Assembly: GCA_964427955.1 (NCBI GenBank)
Contig: CAYRWY010000229.1
Location: forward strand, 1 to 9,246
Length of the DNA stretch: 9,246 nt
Origin: JACRBK01 sp964427955
GTDB taxonomy: Bacteria; Chloroflexota; Anaerolineae; Aggregatilineales; Aggregatilineaceae
Direction: 5' to 3'
Part shown: positions 1 through 5,696 of the stretch, in pieces
Position numbering within the stretch: the first letter of the stretch is position 1
How the letters are laid out: every line of letters begins with the position of its first letter
Translations under genes and position numbers: made by a program
Notes under the pieces: model-generated
What the model was told of the DNA's origin: nothing
What the model saw: the letters and a program-made list of their open reading frames with translations, nothing else
Database searches by the model: none

Positions 1-27
1 CAGTTGTCAGTTATCGGTGATCAGTCA
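1..27 (-). repeat. Short ACTGATAACTG-type intergenic repeat
   Basis: This run of imperfect CAGTTATCAGT / GATCAGT units matches in style the tracts at 597-617 and 2380-2409. Those two lie directly upstream of the ribosome binding sites of minus-strand genes. By analogy, this copy may mark the upstream edge of another minus-strand gene that lies beyond the left end of the window. Positions 28-93, between it and the hairpin element, show no gene or obvious site. Confidence 0.6.
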
Positions 28-93
28 AAAACGATTCCGTCGAGACGCTGCTTGCTTCCCTCTCCAACTTGCGATGCTGTTGGCGAATTCATA

Positions 94-183
94 CCTCACC
101 CCTAAATCCCCTCTCCAAGTCTGGAGAGGGGACTTGCCCGTGCTCCCCCTCTCCGCCCTCGGAGAGGGGGCCAGGGGGTGAGG
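94..183. repeat. G/C-rich double-hairpin intergenic repeat
   Basis: Two perfect 10-bp hairpins lie in tandem: 107-116 with 123-132, and 145-154 with 161-170, each with a 6-nt loop. They are enclosed by an outer 9-bp stem (CCTCACCCC at 94-102 with GGGGTGAGG at 175-183). The whole unit could fold as a three-way junction on either strand. It begins 8 nt after the stop codon of the minus-strand gene at 191-583, so it could act as a transcript end or stabilise the mRNA 3' end, although no T-run follows. A degenerate inverted relative lies at 868-912, just after the terminase stop. The look is that of a dispersed REP/MITE-like element; mobility is not shown. Confidence 0.75.
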
Positions 184-190
184 TTTCGCG

Positions 191-583
191 CTACCCCTTC
201 AGCTTCACCGTGAAGGCGCAGGCCGCCGTCCCCGTGACGCCCGTCCCCGATCCGTCCATGTAGGCCAGCCGCGCGCTGCCGACCACCCCGAACCACTCCG
301 GCGGCATCCCATGACTCTGGCCCCCGGTCGGGAACTGGATCAGCCAGTCCGCGTAGCCGCTGTCCCACTGCCGCGCCCAGACCCAGTTGTACCACCAGTC
401 CTGCACCTGAAGACCCAGGTGCCCGGCGGCGATGGGGATCGCGCCGCTGGGGATGATCACGCCGTTGGCGAACTGCCCCAGCGTGTACGGCCACGCTTCG
501 GACACTGCCGCGCCGCTCGGAATCTGGGCGGTAAACTCCACCGCCAGCCGCCCTTCCCCCTTGTAGTTGCTGCGTGTGCTCAT
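191..583 (-). CDS. Tryptophan-rich protein of unknown function, possibly phage-derived
   Basis: The 130-residue protein is not one I recognise. The ATG at 583 is preceded by a good AAGGAG ribosome binding site (587-593) four bases away, and the frame ends in TAG at 191. The protein has no signal peptide or membrane segment. It is glycine-rich and carries eight tryptophans, concentrated in residues 63-80 (WWYNW, then three more), with others at 31 and 97. The periodic aromatic and small residues and the terminal 'FTVKLKG' suggest a compact beta-rich fold, such as a small phage structural or carbohydrate-binding protein, but this is inference only. It lies downstream of a terminase on the same strand. 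A composite repeat sits just before its ribosome binding site and a hairpin repeat just after its stop, so it may be transcribed as its own unit. Confidence 0.7.
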   Translation of the reverse strand: MSTRSNYKGEGRLAVEFTAQIPSGAAVSEAWPYTLGQFANGVIIPSGAIPIAAGHLGLQVQDWWYNWVWARQWDSGYADWLIQFPTGGQSHGMPPEWFGVVGSARLAYMDGSGTGVTGTAACAFTVKLKG

Positions 584-596
584 GGCTCTCCTTGTG

Positions 597-714
597 AGTA
601 GTGATCAGTGATCAGTAAAAGCGAAAAGCGCTTCAACGCAGAGGCCGCCGAGATCGCGGAGAGAAAATTGTTTTCCTCTGCTTTTCCTCTGTGCACTCTG
701 TGTCCTCTGTGGTG
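597..714 (-). repeat. Composite intergenic repeat (CACAGAGG / CTCTGCGTTGAA / ACTGATCACTG)
   Basis: Read on the minus strand this repeat has three modules. Module A (714-686) is a near-tandem of CACAGAGG units. Module B (about 668-628) has the form TCTC-GCG-CGGCGG-CTCTGCGTTGAAGCG. Module C (617-597) is ACTGATCACTGATCACT. It ends 3 nt before the ribosome binding site of the 191-583 gene. Module A matches 2482-2510 at 28 of 29 bases, and modules B and C have diverged counterparts at 2414-2455 and 2380-2409 in the same order. Repeats of this composition recur in spacers of several environmental bacterial lineages; their function is unknown to me. Confidence 0.8.
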
Positions 715-728
715 CCCCGCTCTTGCCC

Positions 729-950
729 TTAGCTCTTCCGCCGGTCGTCCTCCCGCACGAAGTCGGGACGCCCGTCCGGCAGCGGATCGCCGTAGCCGCC
801 GCCGTCCTCAATCGCCGCCGTCTCCGGCGTGACCAGCACCGAGGGCGCATAGCCCCCGGATGGGGATGGGGAAAGTCCCTCTCCGCTGGCGGGAAGGGAT
901 TTAGGGAGGGGCCTTTCAGTACGCCCCGCCGATGCTGTAGTCGTCGGCAT
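729..950 (-). CDS. Small ORF overlapping the terminase 3' end; chimera of repeat and gene remnant?
   Basis: This 73-codon frame starts at an ATG inside the last codons of the terminase gene, overlapping it by 35 nt, and ends in TAA at 729. A GGAGGA motif lies 7 nt before the ATG, so translation coupled to the terminase is plausible. The frame is heterogeneous. Its first part runs through the terminase tail and the hairpin repeat at 868-912, giving a low-complexity Pro/Ser/Gly stretch. The last 42 codons (857-729) end in G or C in 38 cases and encode an acidic, gene-like tail (GDPLPDGRPDFVREDDRRKS). The simplest reading is the 3' end of a lost downstream phage gene, with the repeat at the junction. 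I do not recognise the family; a portal C-terminus is only a positional guess. Alternatively it is a chance frame. Confidence 0.35.
   Translation of the reverse strand: MPTTTASAGRTERPLPKSLPASGEGLSPSPSGGYAPSVLVTPETAAIEDGGGYGDPLPDGRPDFVREDDRRKS
868..912 (-). repeat. Degenerate inverted copy of the G/C-rich hairpin repeat
   Basis: Read on the minus strand, this segment shares with 101-137 the order CCTAAATCCC, pyrimidine-rich arm, GGAGAGGG, ACTT, CCC. It is therefore a related copy in the opposite orientation to the element at 94-183. The stem is imperfect (TCCCTCTCC against GGAAGGGA). It begins 4 nt after the terminase stop codon, the same relation to a gene end as the element at 94-183. Confidence 0.6.
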
Positions 951-2364
951 AATTCATTCCTCCGGCGGTCGGCTCGCCGCCCAACATCTCGTACGCGCCC
1001 GCGCTGGCATCCACCTGATCGTCGTGCGCCCCACGCGGAAAGCTGCACAGCTCATCCAGGTAATCGCGCGTCCAGGGCGCTTCGATCACGTCCACGATCC
1101 CCAATCCGACCCGCCCCGCGAACGGCAGCGCGTTGGTCAGCTTGTCCTGATCCTTGACGTAGCCCCAGATCGCATACTGGTGCAGGCGCGGGTCCTGGGC
1201 GAGCGCCTGGCCCGCCCGGCTCATGAAGCCCTGCCGCTCAAACCCGATCCGCACCTCCGGGCCATCGCGCAGCGCGGTGTCGGCCATCAGCGACGCGAGT
1301 TGATCCCACTCCACGCGCCGCCGCACCACGTCCAGCACGGTGATCCGCCCCTCCGCCGTGATCCCCAACTTCACCCCGGCGGTGTAATCGGCGCTGGTCC
1401 GCTCGGACATCGCCAGATCCCAGAAGCGCACCACCTGCACGCAGTCCGGCACGACGGTGATCAGCCGGAAATGCGCGCGCTTGAAGACGCCGCCCTCCGA
1501 CGAGATCGGGCGCTGCTGGTAGAGCGCCAGCCAGGCATACTCGCCCAGCACGCTCTGAATGTCGCGCAGCACGTCCACCCCGAAGCGCTGCGGCCACAGC
1601 GCCATCCCCACCGCGCGCCCCAGCGGATCATCCTCCTCGGCCAGCGCGGGCAGGCGGATCACGTGCCACTTGTCGGGCTGCTCGTGCAGCAGCCGCCCGA
1701 CGAGATCGTTTTGGTGCCAGCGGGTCATGGCGATCACGATGGCCGCGCCCGGCTCGCGCCGCGTGTAGAGATCGTCCGTGAACCAGTCCCACACCTTGTC
1801 CCGGATGATCGAGGATTCAGCTTCCTCGCGGGACTTGACCGGATCGTCGATCACGATCATTTCCGCGCCCTTGCCCGTCACGCTCCCCCCCACGCCCATC
1901 GCATCCAGCCCGCCTTCACGCCGGGCAATGTCCCACGCATCGGCGGCGCGGCTCTCGGTCGAGAGTTCCACCTCCGGGAAGATCGCGCGATAAACCGGCA
2001 TCTGGACCACCTTGCGGGCGTAGCGGCTGTTTTTTTCGGCCAGCGTCGCGCCGTAGCTCGCCAGGATCACGCGGCAGTCGGGATTCCGGCCCAGGAACCA
2101 CGCCGGGAACAGGCGGCTGGCCGAAAAGGATTTGCCATGCCGGGGCGGCATTTCGACGATCAGGTGCCCGATCCCCTCGCGGCCTCCGGTTTCGACGTGG
2201 CGCGCGCACTGCATCAGCGCCGCATCCAGCGCGGCCAGGTGCGGGGCGTGCGCGTAACGCTTCCAGATCAGGTGCTTGAACGCGGTGAAATCCTCCCGCC
2301 CACGCAGCGCCTGCCCCAACGGAAGCGCGACCGGTGCCGTGCTCGTTCCCGACCGTGCGGGCAT
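916..2364 (-). CDS. Phage terminase large subunit (packaging ATPase-nuclease)
   Basis: This 482-residue protein is a phage DNA-packaging motor, which translocates concatemeric DNA into the prohead and cuts it. The N-terminal ATPase has a Walker A-type motif PPRHGKS at 73-79, a Walker B with acidic pair VIDDP at 171-175, and a coupling motif MTRWH at 213-217. The C-terminal RNase H-like nuclease shows the expected acidic residues: D316 in RFWDLA, E376 in GFERQG, and the HDDQVD cluster at 447-452. Length and motifs indicate an intact protein of the terminase_6 / psiM2-like class. The ATG at 2364 has a GAGGAG ribosome binding site 5 nt upstream. No small subunit, portal or capsid gene adjoins it: 568 non-coding bases with repeats lie upstream and a small doubtful ORF downstream. 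It may be a prophage remnant or an uncommon gene order. Function call is firm, activity is inferred. Confidence 0.95.
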   Translation of the reverse strand: MPARSGTSTAPVALPLGQALRGREDFTAFKHLIWKRYAHAPHLAALDAALMQCARHVETGGREGIGHLIVEMPPRHGKSFSASRLFPAWFLGRNPDCRVILASYGATLAEKNSRYARKVVQMPVYRAIFPEVELSTESRAADAWDIARREGGLDAMGVGGSVTGKGAEMIVIDDPVKSREEAESSIIRDKVWDWFTDDLYTRREPGAAIVIAMTRWHQNDLVGRLLHEQPDKWHVIRLPALAEEDDPLGRAVGMALWPQRFGVDVLRDIQSVLGEYAWLALYQQRPISSEGGVFKRAHFRLITVVPDCVQVVRFWDLAMSERTSADYTAGVKLGITAEGRITVLDVVRRRVEWDQLASLMADTALRDGPEVRIGFERQGFMSRAGQALAQDPRLHQYAIWGYVKDQDKLTNALPFAGRVGLGIVDVIEAPWTRDYLDELCSFPRGAHDDQVDASAGAYEMLGGEPTAGGMNYADDYSIGGAY

Positions 2365-2379
2365 GTCGTCTCCTCAGAG

Positions 2380-2610
2380 AGTTGTCAGTTATCAGTTTTC
2401 AGTTAACAGCAAGAGCGGTTTCAAGGCAGAGACCGCCGCGCGCGCCGAGAAAAACAGTTTTTTGCTCTTCTCTCTTTTTTTCCTCTGTGCCCTCTGTGTC
2501 CTCTGTGGTGCAACGCTTTTGCTTTTCTCGCTTTTCCTCTCAAAAAAATCTCTCTGCGCTCTCTGCGTTGAATCTGCTTTTGCTCTTGCTTTGCTTTTCC
2601 TCGCAACGGA
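2380..2610 (-). repeat. Composite intergenic repeat upstream of the terminase gene
   Basis: Read on the minus strand, the modules run A (2510-2482, CACAGAGG units), B (about 2455-2414, ending in a diverged CTCTGCCTTGAA) and C (2409-2380, AACTGATAACTGACAACT). Module C stops a few bases before the terminase ribosome binding site. A second module-B-like unit lies inverted at 2547-2573 (TCTCTGCG repeated, then TTGAAT). The flanks are T-rich with recurring CTTTTC on the plus strand. The 568-base gap 2365-2932 therefore holds this repeat, then about 90 bases without visible features, then the GAAC/GTTC cluster. Confidence 0.8.
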
Positions 2611-2708
2611 CCGCTCGCCCTTCCCATCGCGGTTTGACGCCTGCCCCGTGCACGCTCTCAGCGGTAAATGGTGCAGCGCGGGCGAGCCGTCCGTCCGAGT
2701 TTTAGCCA

Positions 2709-2720
2709 GAACAGCCGTTC
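2709..2720. promoter_or_regulatory. Candidate LexA (SOS) box 1
   Basis: The sequence GAACAGCCGTTC fits the GAAC-N4-GTTC core of the LexA operator known from Firmicutes and Actinobacteria. The outer bases (A before, G after) fit only partly. It lies 213 bases before the beta-lactamase-family gene and 345 bases from the terminase start. No -35/-10 pair is clear around it. Confidence 0.45.
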
Positions 2721-2778
2721 GACTTCTGAACTCCAGTGTACCCCCGGTTTTTCATGAATTGTTCACTGTTTTGAACAT

Positions 2779-2792
2779 CGAACATACGTTCT
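2779..2792. promoter_or_regulatory. Candidate LexA (SOS) box 2
   Basis: CGAACATACGTTCT matches the Bacillus-type LexA consensus CGAACRNRYGTTYG at 13 of 14 positions. A direct GAACATCGAAC overlap and a separate perfect inverted repeat TGTTCA/TGAACA (2760-2765 and 2772-2777) precede it. It is 140 bases upstream of the gene at 2933 and on the far side of the repeats from the terminase, so its target is not obvious from position alone. Confidence 0.55.
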
Positions 2793-2932
2793 GCTTTTCG
2801 GGCTAAAAAAGCCGTCCGGGGTGAACAAATGAGGCTCCCGACCTCTTGACAGGCGATCCGCCCGCGCGTGCAGAAAATCGCAATTCCGGGTACAACAACC
2901 GGTAGAATCGATCCGCCCCCAAGGAGGCCCAG

Positions 2933-4135
2933 ATGCTCATCCCCCCCGAAAAAGTCGGCGTCTCAACCCGCCGCTTGCAGCGCCTCGACGCGGCCCTACA
3001 GCGTTACGTCGATCAAGACCAGGTCGCCGGGATCGTGGTCCTGCTCTCGCGGCGCGGACAGGTCTTCTACAGCGGGTGTTATGGCCTGGCGGATCGCGAG
3101 CACGCCCGCCCGATGCAGCCCGACACCCTGATCCGCCTGTGGTCGATCACGAAAGCTATCACCACGGTTGCCGCGTTGATCCTGTACGAGCAGGGCTATT
3201 TTGCGCTCGATCAGGCTATCGCCGACTTCATCCCGGCCTTCCGCGAGACGAAAGTCAGCGCCGGAGAGCAAGGTCTCGTAGACAAAGCCAGGCCGATCAC
3301 GATCCGCCACCTGCTGACGCACACCGCCGGGCTGGACTCCGACCTGGGGCGGCTGGATATTCCGTCCGAAAACCGCATGACCTACTTTTTGACCGCCCCC
3401 GCCGCAGTGACCCTGGCCGAGATCACCGCCCGGCTGGCGCGCGTGCCGCTGGTCGCCCAGCCGAATACCCTCTGGCGCTACGGCCCCTCGTTCGAGGTGA
3501 TCGCGCGGCTGATCGAGGTTATCTCCGGGCAGTCGTTCGCCGCCTTCCTGCGCGATCACCTGTTCCTGCCGCTGGGCATGACCGCTACCGGCTACACCGT
3601 CCGCCCGGATCAGATCGACCGCTTCAGCGCGTTTTACACCCCCGCCGAGCAGGGCGGCCTGCGCCTGATCGAAGCGCCCGCCACCAGCCCCCACGTCATG
3701 CCCGCTGTCCGATCTCCCCATTGGACGCCGGGCAGCTATGGGCTGGTGTCCACCCCGCTGGATGTCCTGCGCTTCGCCCACCTGCTGTTCCGGCGCGGAA
3801 CGCTGGATAACATCCGCCTGCTTGCCCCGCGCACGGTGGATTTGATGACGGCCAACCACCTGCCCCCGGCGCTGCTGCCCTGCCGCTTCACCGGGGCCGA
3901 GCCGCTCTACGGCTATGGGCACGGGCTGGGCGTGCATACCCTGCTGGATCACGGGCTGGCGGGATCGCCCTGTGCCAACGGCGAATACTGGAAGGATGGC
4001 GGATCGGGCACGCTCTTTTGGGTCGATCCGGCTTACGAGCTGGTCGGCACGGCCTTCTACCAGCTCAATCCGTTCTGGATTCGCCCGATCTTCGCCACCA
4101 TCAAGGCGCTCACCTATCAAGCCCTGGACGACTGA
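2933..4135 (+). CDS. Serine beta-lactamase-family hydrolase (class C / esterase type)
   Basis: This 400-residue protein belongs to the beta-lactamase/transpeptidase-like superfamily (Pfam Beta-lactamase, PF00144). The nucleophile motif SITK (S71, K74) is preceded by the typical 'TLIRLWSITK'. The second motif is a Tyr at 183 in WRYGPS, followed by 'IARLIEVISGQSF'. RHLLTHTAGL at 125-134 is the usual family signature. The third motif is probably the GGSGT segment at 356-360. No signal peptide is seen, so a cytoplasmic esterase or peptidase is more likely than an antibiotic-degrading enzyme; the substrate is unknown. The ATG at 2933 has AAGGAGG five bases upstream. It ends in TGA directly abutting the opposing gene's TCA. 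A TAGAAT at 2903-2908 could be a -10 box but lacks a good -35. A pair of GAAC-N4-GTTC palindromes lies upstream. Confidence 0.9.
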   Translation: MLIPPEKVGVSTRRLQRLDAALQRYVDQDQVAGIVVLLSRRGQVFYSGCYGLADREHARPMQPDTLIRLWSITKAITTVAALILYEQGYFALDQAIADFIPAFRETKVSAGEQGLVDKARPITIRHLLTHTAGLDSDLGRLDIPSENRMTYFLTAPAAVTLAEITARLARVPLVAQPNTLWRYGPSFEVIARLIEVISGQSFAAFLRDHLFLPLGMTATGYTVRPDQIDRFSAFYTPAEQGGLRLIEAPATSPHVMPAVRSPHWTPGSYGLVSTPLDVLRFAHLLFRRGTLDNIRLLAPRTVDLMTANHLPPALLPCRFTGAEPLYGYGHGLGVHTLLDHGLAGSPCANGEYWKDGGSGTLFWVDPAYELVGTAFYQLNPFWIRPIFATIKALTYQALDD

Positions 4136-4444
4136 TCACACCCCCGCCTGCGCCAACACCTGATCCAGGGTGGCCGCCGCGCGGTAGACGTGCCGCCGCC
4201 CACTGCGCCCCATCGCCACCCGCTCCAGGTAGCCGTGCGCGACCAGTTCGTTCAGCGCCGCGTGCACCGCCCCGACCGAATAGCCGGTGGAGGCGACGAC
4301 CACCCGCACCGGGATCACTTTGCCGCGCCGCAGCGGCCCCGGCAAATGCGTCAGGATATGCAGCGCCGCCGGAGAAAGGGTGCGAAACCGCGACGCGTCA
4401 CTTTCGAACACCGTGCCACATTTCGGACATTTGACCACCGTCAT
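4136..4444 (-). CDS. Small winged-helix regulator with CPKC zinc-knuckle motif
   Basis: The 102-residue protein has an N-terminal CPKCG motif (residues 5-9), a half zinc-ribbon with only two cysteines. A winged helix-turn-helix follows at about 20-92: helix 'AALHILTHL', recognition-helix region 'YSVGAVHAALNELVAHGYLERV', and a basic wing 'GRSGRRHVYR'. The layout resembles MarR/PadR-like or replication-type wHTH domains, so DNA binding is likely; the target is unknown. I chose the ATG at 4444 because AAGGAGG (4452-4458) lies 7 nt upstream; a TTG three bases earlier would leave only 4 nt. With two cysteines, zinc would have to be shared in a dimer. A strong promoter candidate lies at 4533-4560, and the gene opposite it encodes a membrane protein. 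Autoregulation or control of that divergent gene is possible but not shown. Confidence 0.8.
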   Translation of the reverse strand: MTVVKCPKCGTVFESDASRFRTLSPAALHILTHLPGPLRRGKVIPVRVVVASTGYSVGAVHAALNELVAHGYLERVAMGRSGRRHVYRAAATLDQVLAQAGV

Positions 4445-4532
4445 CAACGAGCCTCCTTAAGAACTCCCACCACGGAATTCGAAGCGCGGCGGAGGGCCTC
4501 CCCAGGCCGGTCCGCCGGTCGAGCGTAGTACC

Positions 4533-4560
4533 ATTGTAGCACGAATGTTCTGATTGTCTA
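4533..4560 (-). promoter_or_regulatory. Sigma-70-like promoter for the winged-helix gene
   Basis: On the minus strand TAGACA (4560-4555, five of six matches to -35) is followed after 16 bases by TACAAT (4538-4533, five of six matches to -10). Transcription would begin near 4526, giving a leader of about 80 nt before the ATG at 4444. The leader includes a short palindromic GGAGGGCCTCC stretch near 4488. Confidence 0.6.
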
Positions 4561-4599
4561 CGCCGCTAAGTGTGACATTGGGCAGTGACGATTTCCGAG

Positions 4600-4628
4600 T
4601 TTCCCCGTAGACCAAGCGCCGCTATAAT
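4600..4628 (+). promoter_or_regulatory. Sigma-70-like promoter for the membrane protein gene
   Basis: A perfect TATAAT (4623-4628) lies 52 bases before the ATG at 4681. The best -35 at 17-bp spacing is TTTCCC (4600-4605), only three of six. The expected leader is about 45 nt. It is divergent from the promoter at 4533-4560, about 40 bases away. Confidence 0.5.
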
Positions 4629-4680
4629 GTCAGCAGCAGGTCTGATCGCCACGTGATTCTTAACCAGGAGATGACCACCG

Positions 4681-5244
4681 ATGGAAGAAGAAAAACGCCC
4701 GGCCCGGCCACGACGGCCCAAAGCCGCCCCCCCGCCGGAGGCCGATACCCCACTGACGCCCGAACCGATCCCCGAACCCGCTGCTGAACCGGCCCGACCC
4801 CGCGCGGCGGCGGCGTCCGAAGCGGTGAAGCAGTCCGGCGGGCGGCTCATCGGCGCACTGCGCGCCATCCCCGGCGCGATCCGCCAGGGCTTGATCGGCA
4901 GCCGTCCCGGCGTGATCCGTGCCATGACGGCGCGGCCCTACGTCGTGCTGGTGGCGGTGGTGCTGATCAGCGTCATCGTCACGCTGCTGATCGCGCCCCT
5001 GTTCGGGGGCGGCGGCCCGGACTATGGATCGATGAAGAAGATGCTGAAAGACATCAAGGATTCGGGGCGGACGGACTGGTCGATCCGCACGGCGGCGCAG
5101 ACCATCGACGGCAAGACCTACCGCCTGACCAAAGTCGAGTCGGATCGGGCCTGCTTCGAGTCGCAGCCCAGCCTGGTCTGGAAGCAAAAAGGCTGTGTCT
5201 TTTACGGCCAGGTCACGGTCGTCTTGACGGTGGATACGCAGTAG
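4681..5244 (+). CDS. Single-pass membrane protein with Pro/Ala-rich cytoplasmic tail
   Basis: I do not recognise this 187-residue family. Residues 1-45 are a charged, Pro/Ala/Glu-rich disordered region. Residues 50-85 are basic and amphipathic (RLIGALRAIPGAIRQGL), and 87-108 form one hydrophobic membrane helix. By the positive-inside rule the N-terminus is cytoplasmic and residues 110-187 are outside. The outer part is a small alpha/beta domain with two cysteines (C158, C172) that could pair, and it ends in beta-like strands 'VFYGQVTVVLTVDTQ'. The ATG at 4681 has AGGAG ten bases upstream, a rather long gap; an ATG at 4671 is out of frame. It is transcribed toward the two-component operon, with a shared hairpin at 5258-5280 between them. 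No functional link is shown. Confidence 0.85.
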   Translation: MEEEKRPARPRRPKAAPPPEADTPLTPEPIPEPAAEPARPRAAAASEAVKQSGGRLIGALRAIPGAIRQGLIGSRPGVIRAMTARPYVVLVAVVLISVIVTLLIAPLFGGGGPDYGSMKKMLKDIKDSGRTDWSIRTAAQTIDGKTYRLTKVESDRACFESQPSLVWKQKGCVFYGQVTVVLTVDTQ

Positions 5245-5257
5245 ACCCGGCGAGGAG

Positions 5258-5280
5258 AGGGGAAAGGCGATCTTTCCCCT
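5258..5280. terminator. Bidirectional hairpin terminator between convergent genes
   Basis: AGGGGAAAG (5258-5266) pairs perfectly with CTTTCCCCT (5272-5280) across a 5-nt loop. It sits in the 51-base gap between the stop of the plus-strand membrane protein and the stop of the minus-strand receiver, where a shared terminator is expected. No strong T-run follows on either strand, so efficiency is uncertain. Confidence 0.6.
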
Positions 5281-5295
5281 AGACTGACGATCTAG

Positions 5296-5673
5296 CTACC
5301 CCACCACGCGGGCGAGTTCCTCGATGAACTCCCCGGCCTTGATCGGCTTGGAGAAAAAGGCGTTGAACCCGGCGCGGTACGCTTGCTCGCGCACCCGGTC
5401 GGAATAAAACGCCGTCACGGCCACGACCGGCACCTGCTCCAACCCGCGCCGCGCCCGCACCTGCTGAAGGAGCTGCCAGCCGTCCGGTGACGGCATGGCC
5501 AGGTCCATCACGATCAGCGTCGGCGTGATCTGATCGAGCAGCGCGAGACACTGCTGGCCGTTGCGCGCTTTGTAGACTTCGACCCCATTCAGCTCCAGCA
5601 GATCATAGATCAAGTTCAGGCTGTCCATTTCGTCATCGACCAGGACAATCGTCCATTGTGAAATGTCGGTCAT
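5296..5673 (-). CDS. Stand-alone CheY-like receiver (response regulator), third in operon
   Basis: The 125-residue protein is a single receiver domain with no output domain. The acidic pair D13-D14 binds Mg2+, D57 (VMDLAMP) is the phosphoacceptor, T87 (AVTAF) the switch residue and K109 (FSKPIK) the conserved lysine; all are present. It is clearly more diverged from the two other receivers of this cluster than they are from each other, with a distinct C-terminus ending at residue 125. The ATG at 5673 follows the previous receiver's stop by 23 bases and has an AGAGGGG ribosome binding site. It is the last gene of the minus-strand operon and ends before the hairpin at 5258-5280. It may accept phosphate from either kinase and pass it on or act by protein-protein contact. 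Confidence 0.93.
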   Translation of the reverse strand: MTDISQWTIVLVDDEMDSLNLIYDLLELNGVEVYKARNGQQCLALLDQITPTLIVMDLAMPSPDGWQLLQQVRARRGLEQVPVVAVTAFYSDRVREQAYRAGFNAFFSKPIKAGEFIEELARVVG

Positions 5674-5696
5674 GTGCTTCCCCTCTTGTACTCCCG

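Noticed and set aside
597..714. Possible CRISPR-like array because of short repeated units
   Set aside because: The units are adjacent or degenerate, with no regular unique spacers and no cas genes.
605..1048. Minus-strand frame over the repeat and terminase end
   Set aside because: It is Arg/Gly-rich, crosses repeats, and has no supporting codon use or motifs.
1024..2406. Long plus-strand frame of 460 codons opposite the terminase gene
   Set aside because: It is the mirror of a high-GC gene, rich in His, Arg, Pro and Gln, with no domain; the minus strand carries clear terminase motifs.
2421..2627. Minus-strand frame giving HRGHRGHRG-type peptide
   Set aside because: It is simply the translation of the CACAGAGG repeat module.
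2801..2813. GGCT-AAAAA-AGCC mini hairpin
   Set aside because: The stem is only 4 bp and no T-run follows; it is too weak for a terminator call.
2846..2851. Perfect TTGACA upstream of the beta-lactamase-family gene
   Set aside because: No acceptable -10 box occurs 16-18 bases downstream, so it is not called a promoter; the TAGAAT at 2903-2908 lacks a matching -35.
2996..4120. Long minus-strand frame opposite the beta-lactamase-family gene
   Set aside because: Composition is typical of an antisense shadow (Gly/Arg/Gln-rich) and no family motif is seen, while the plus strand has SITK and a strong ribosome binding site.
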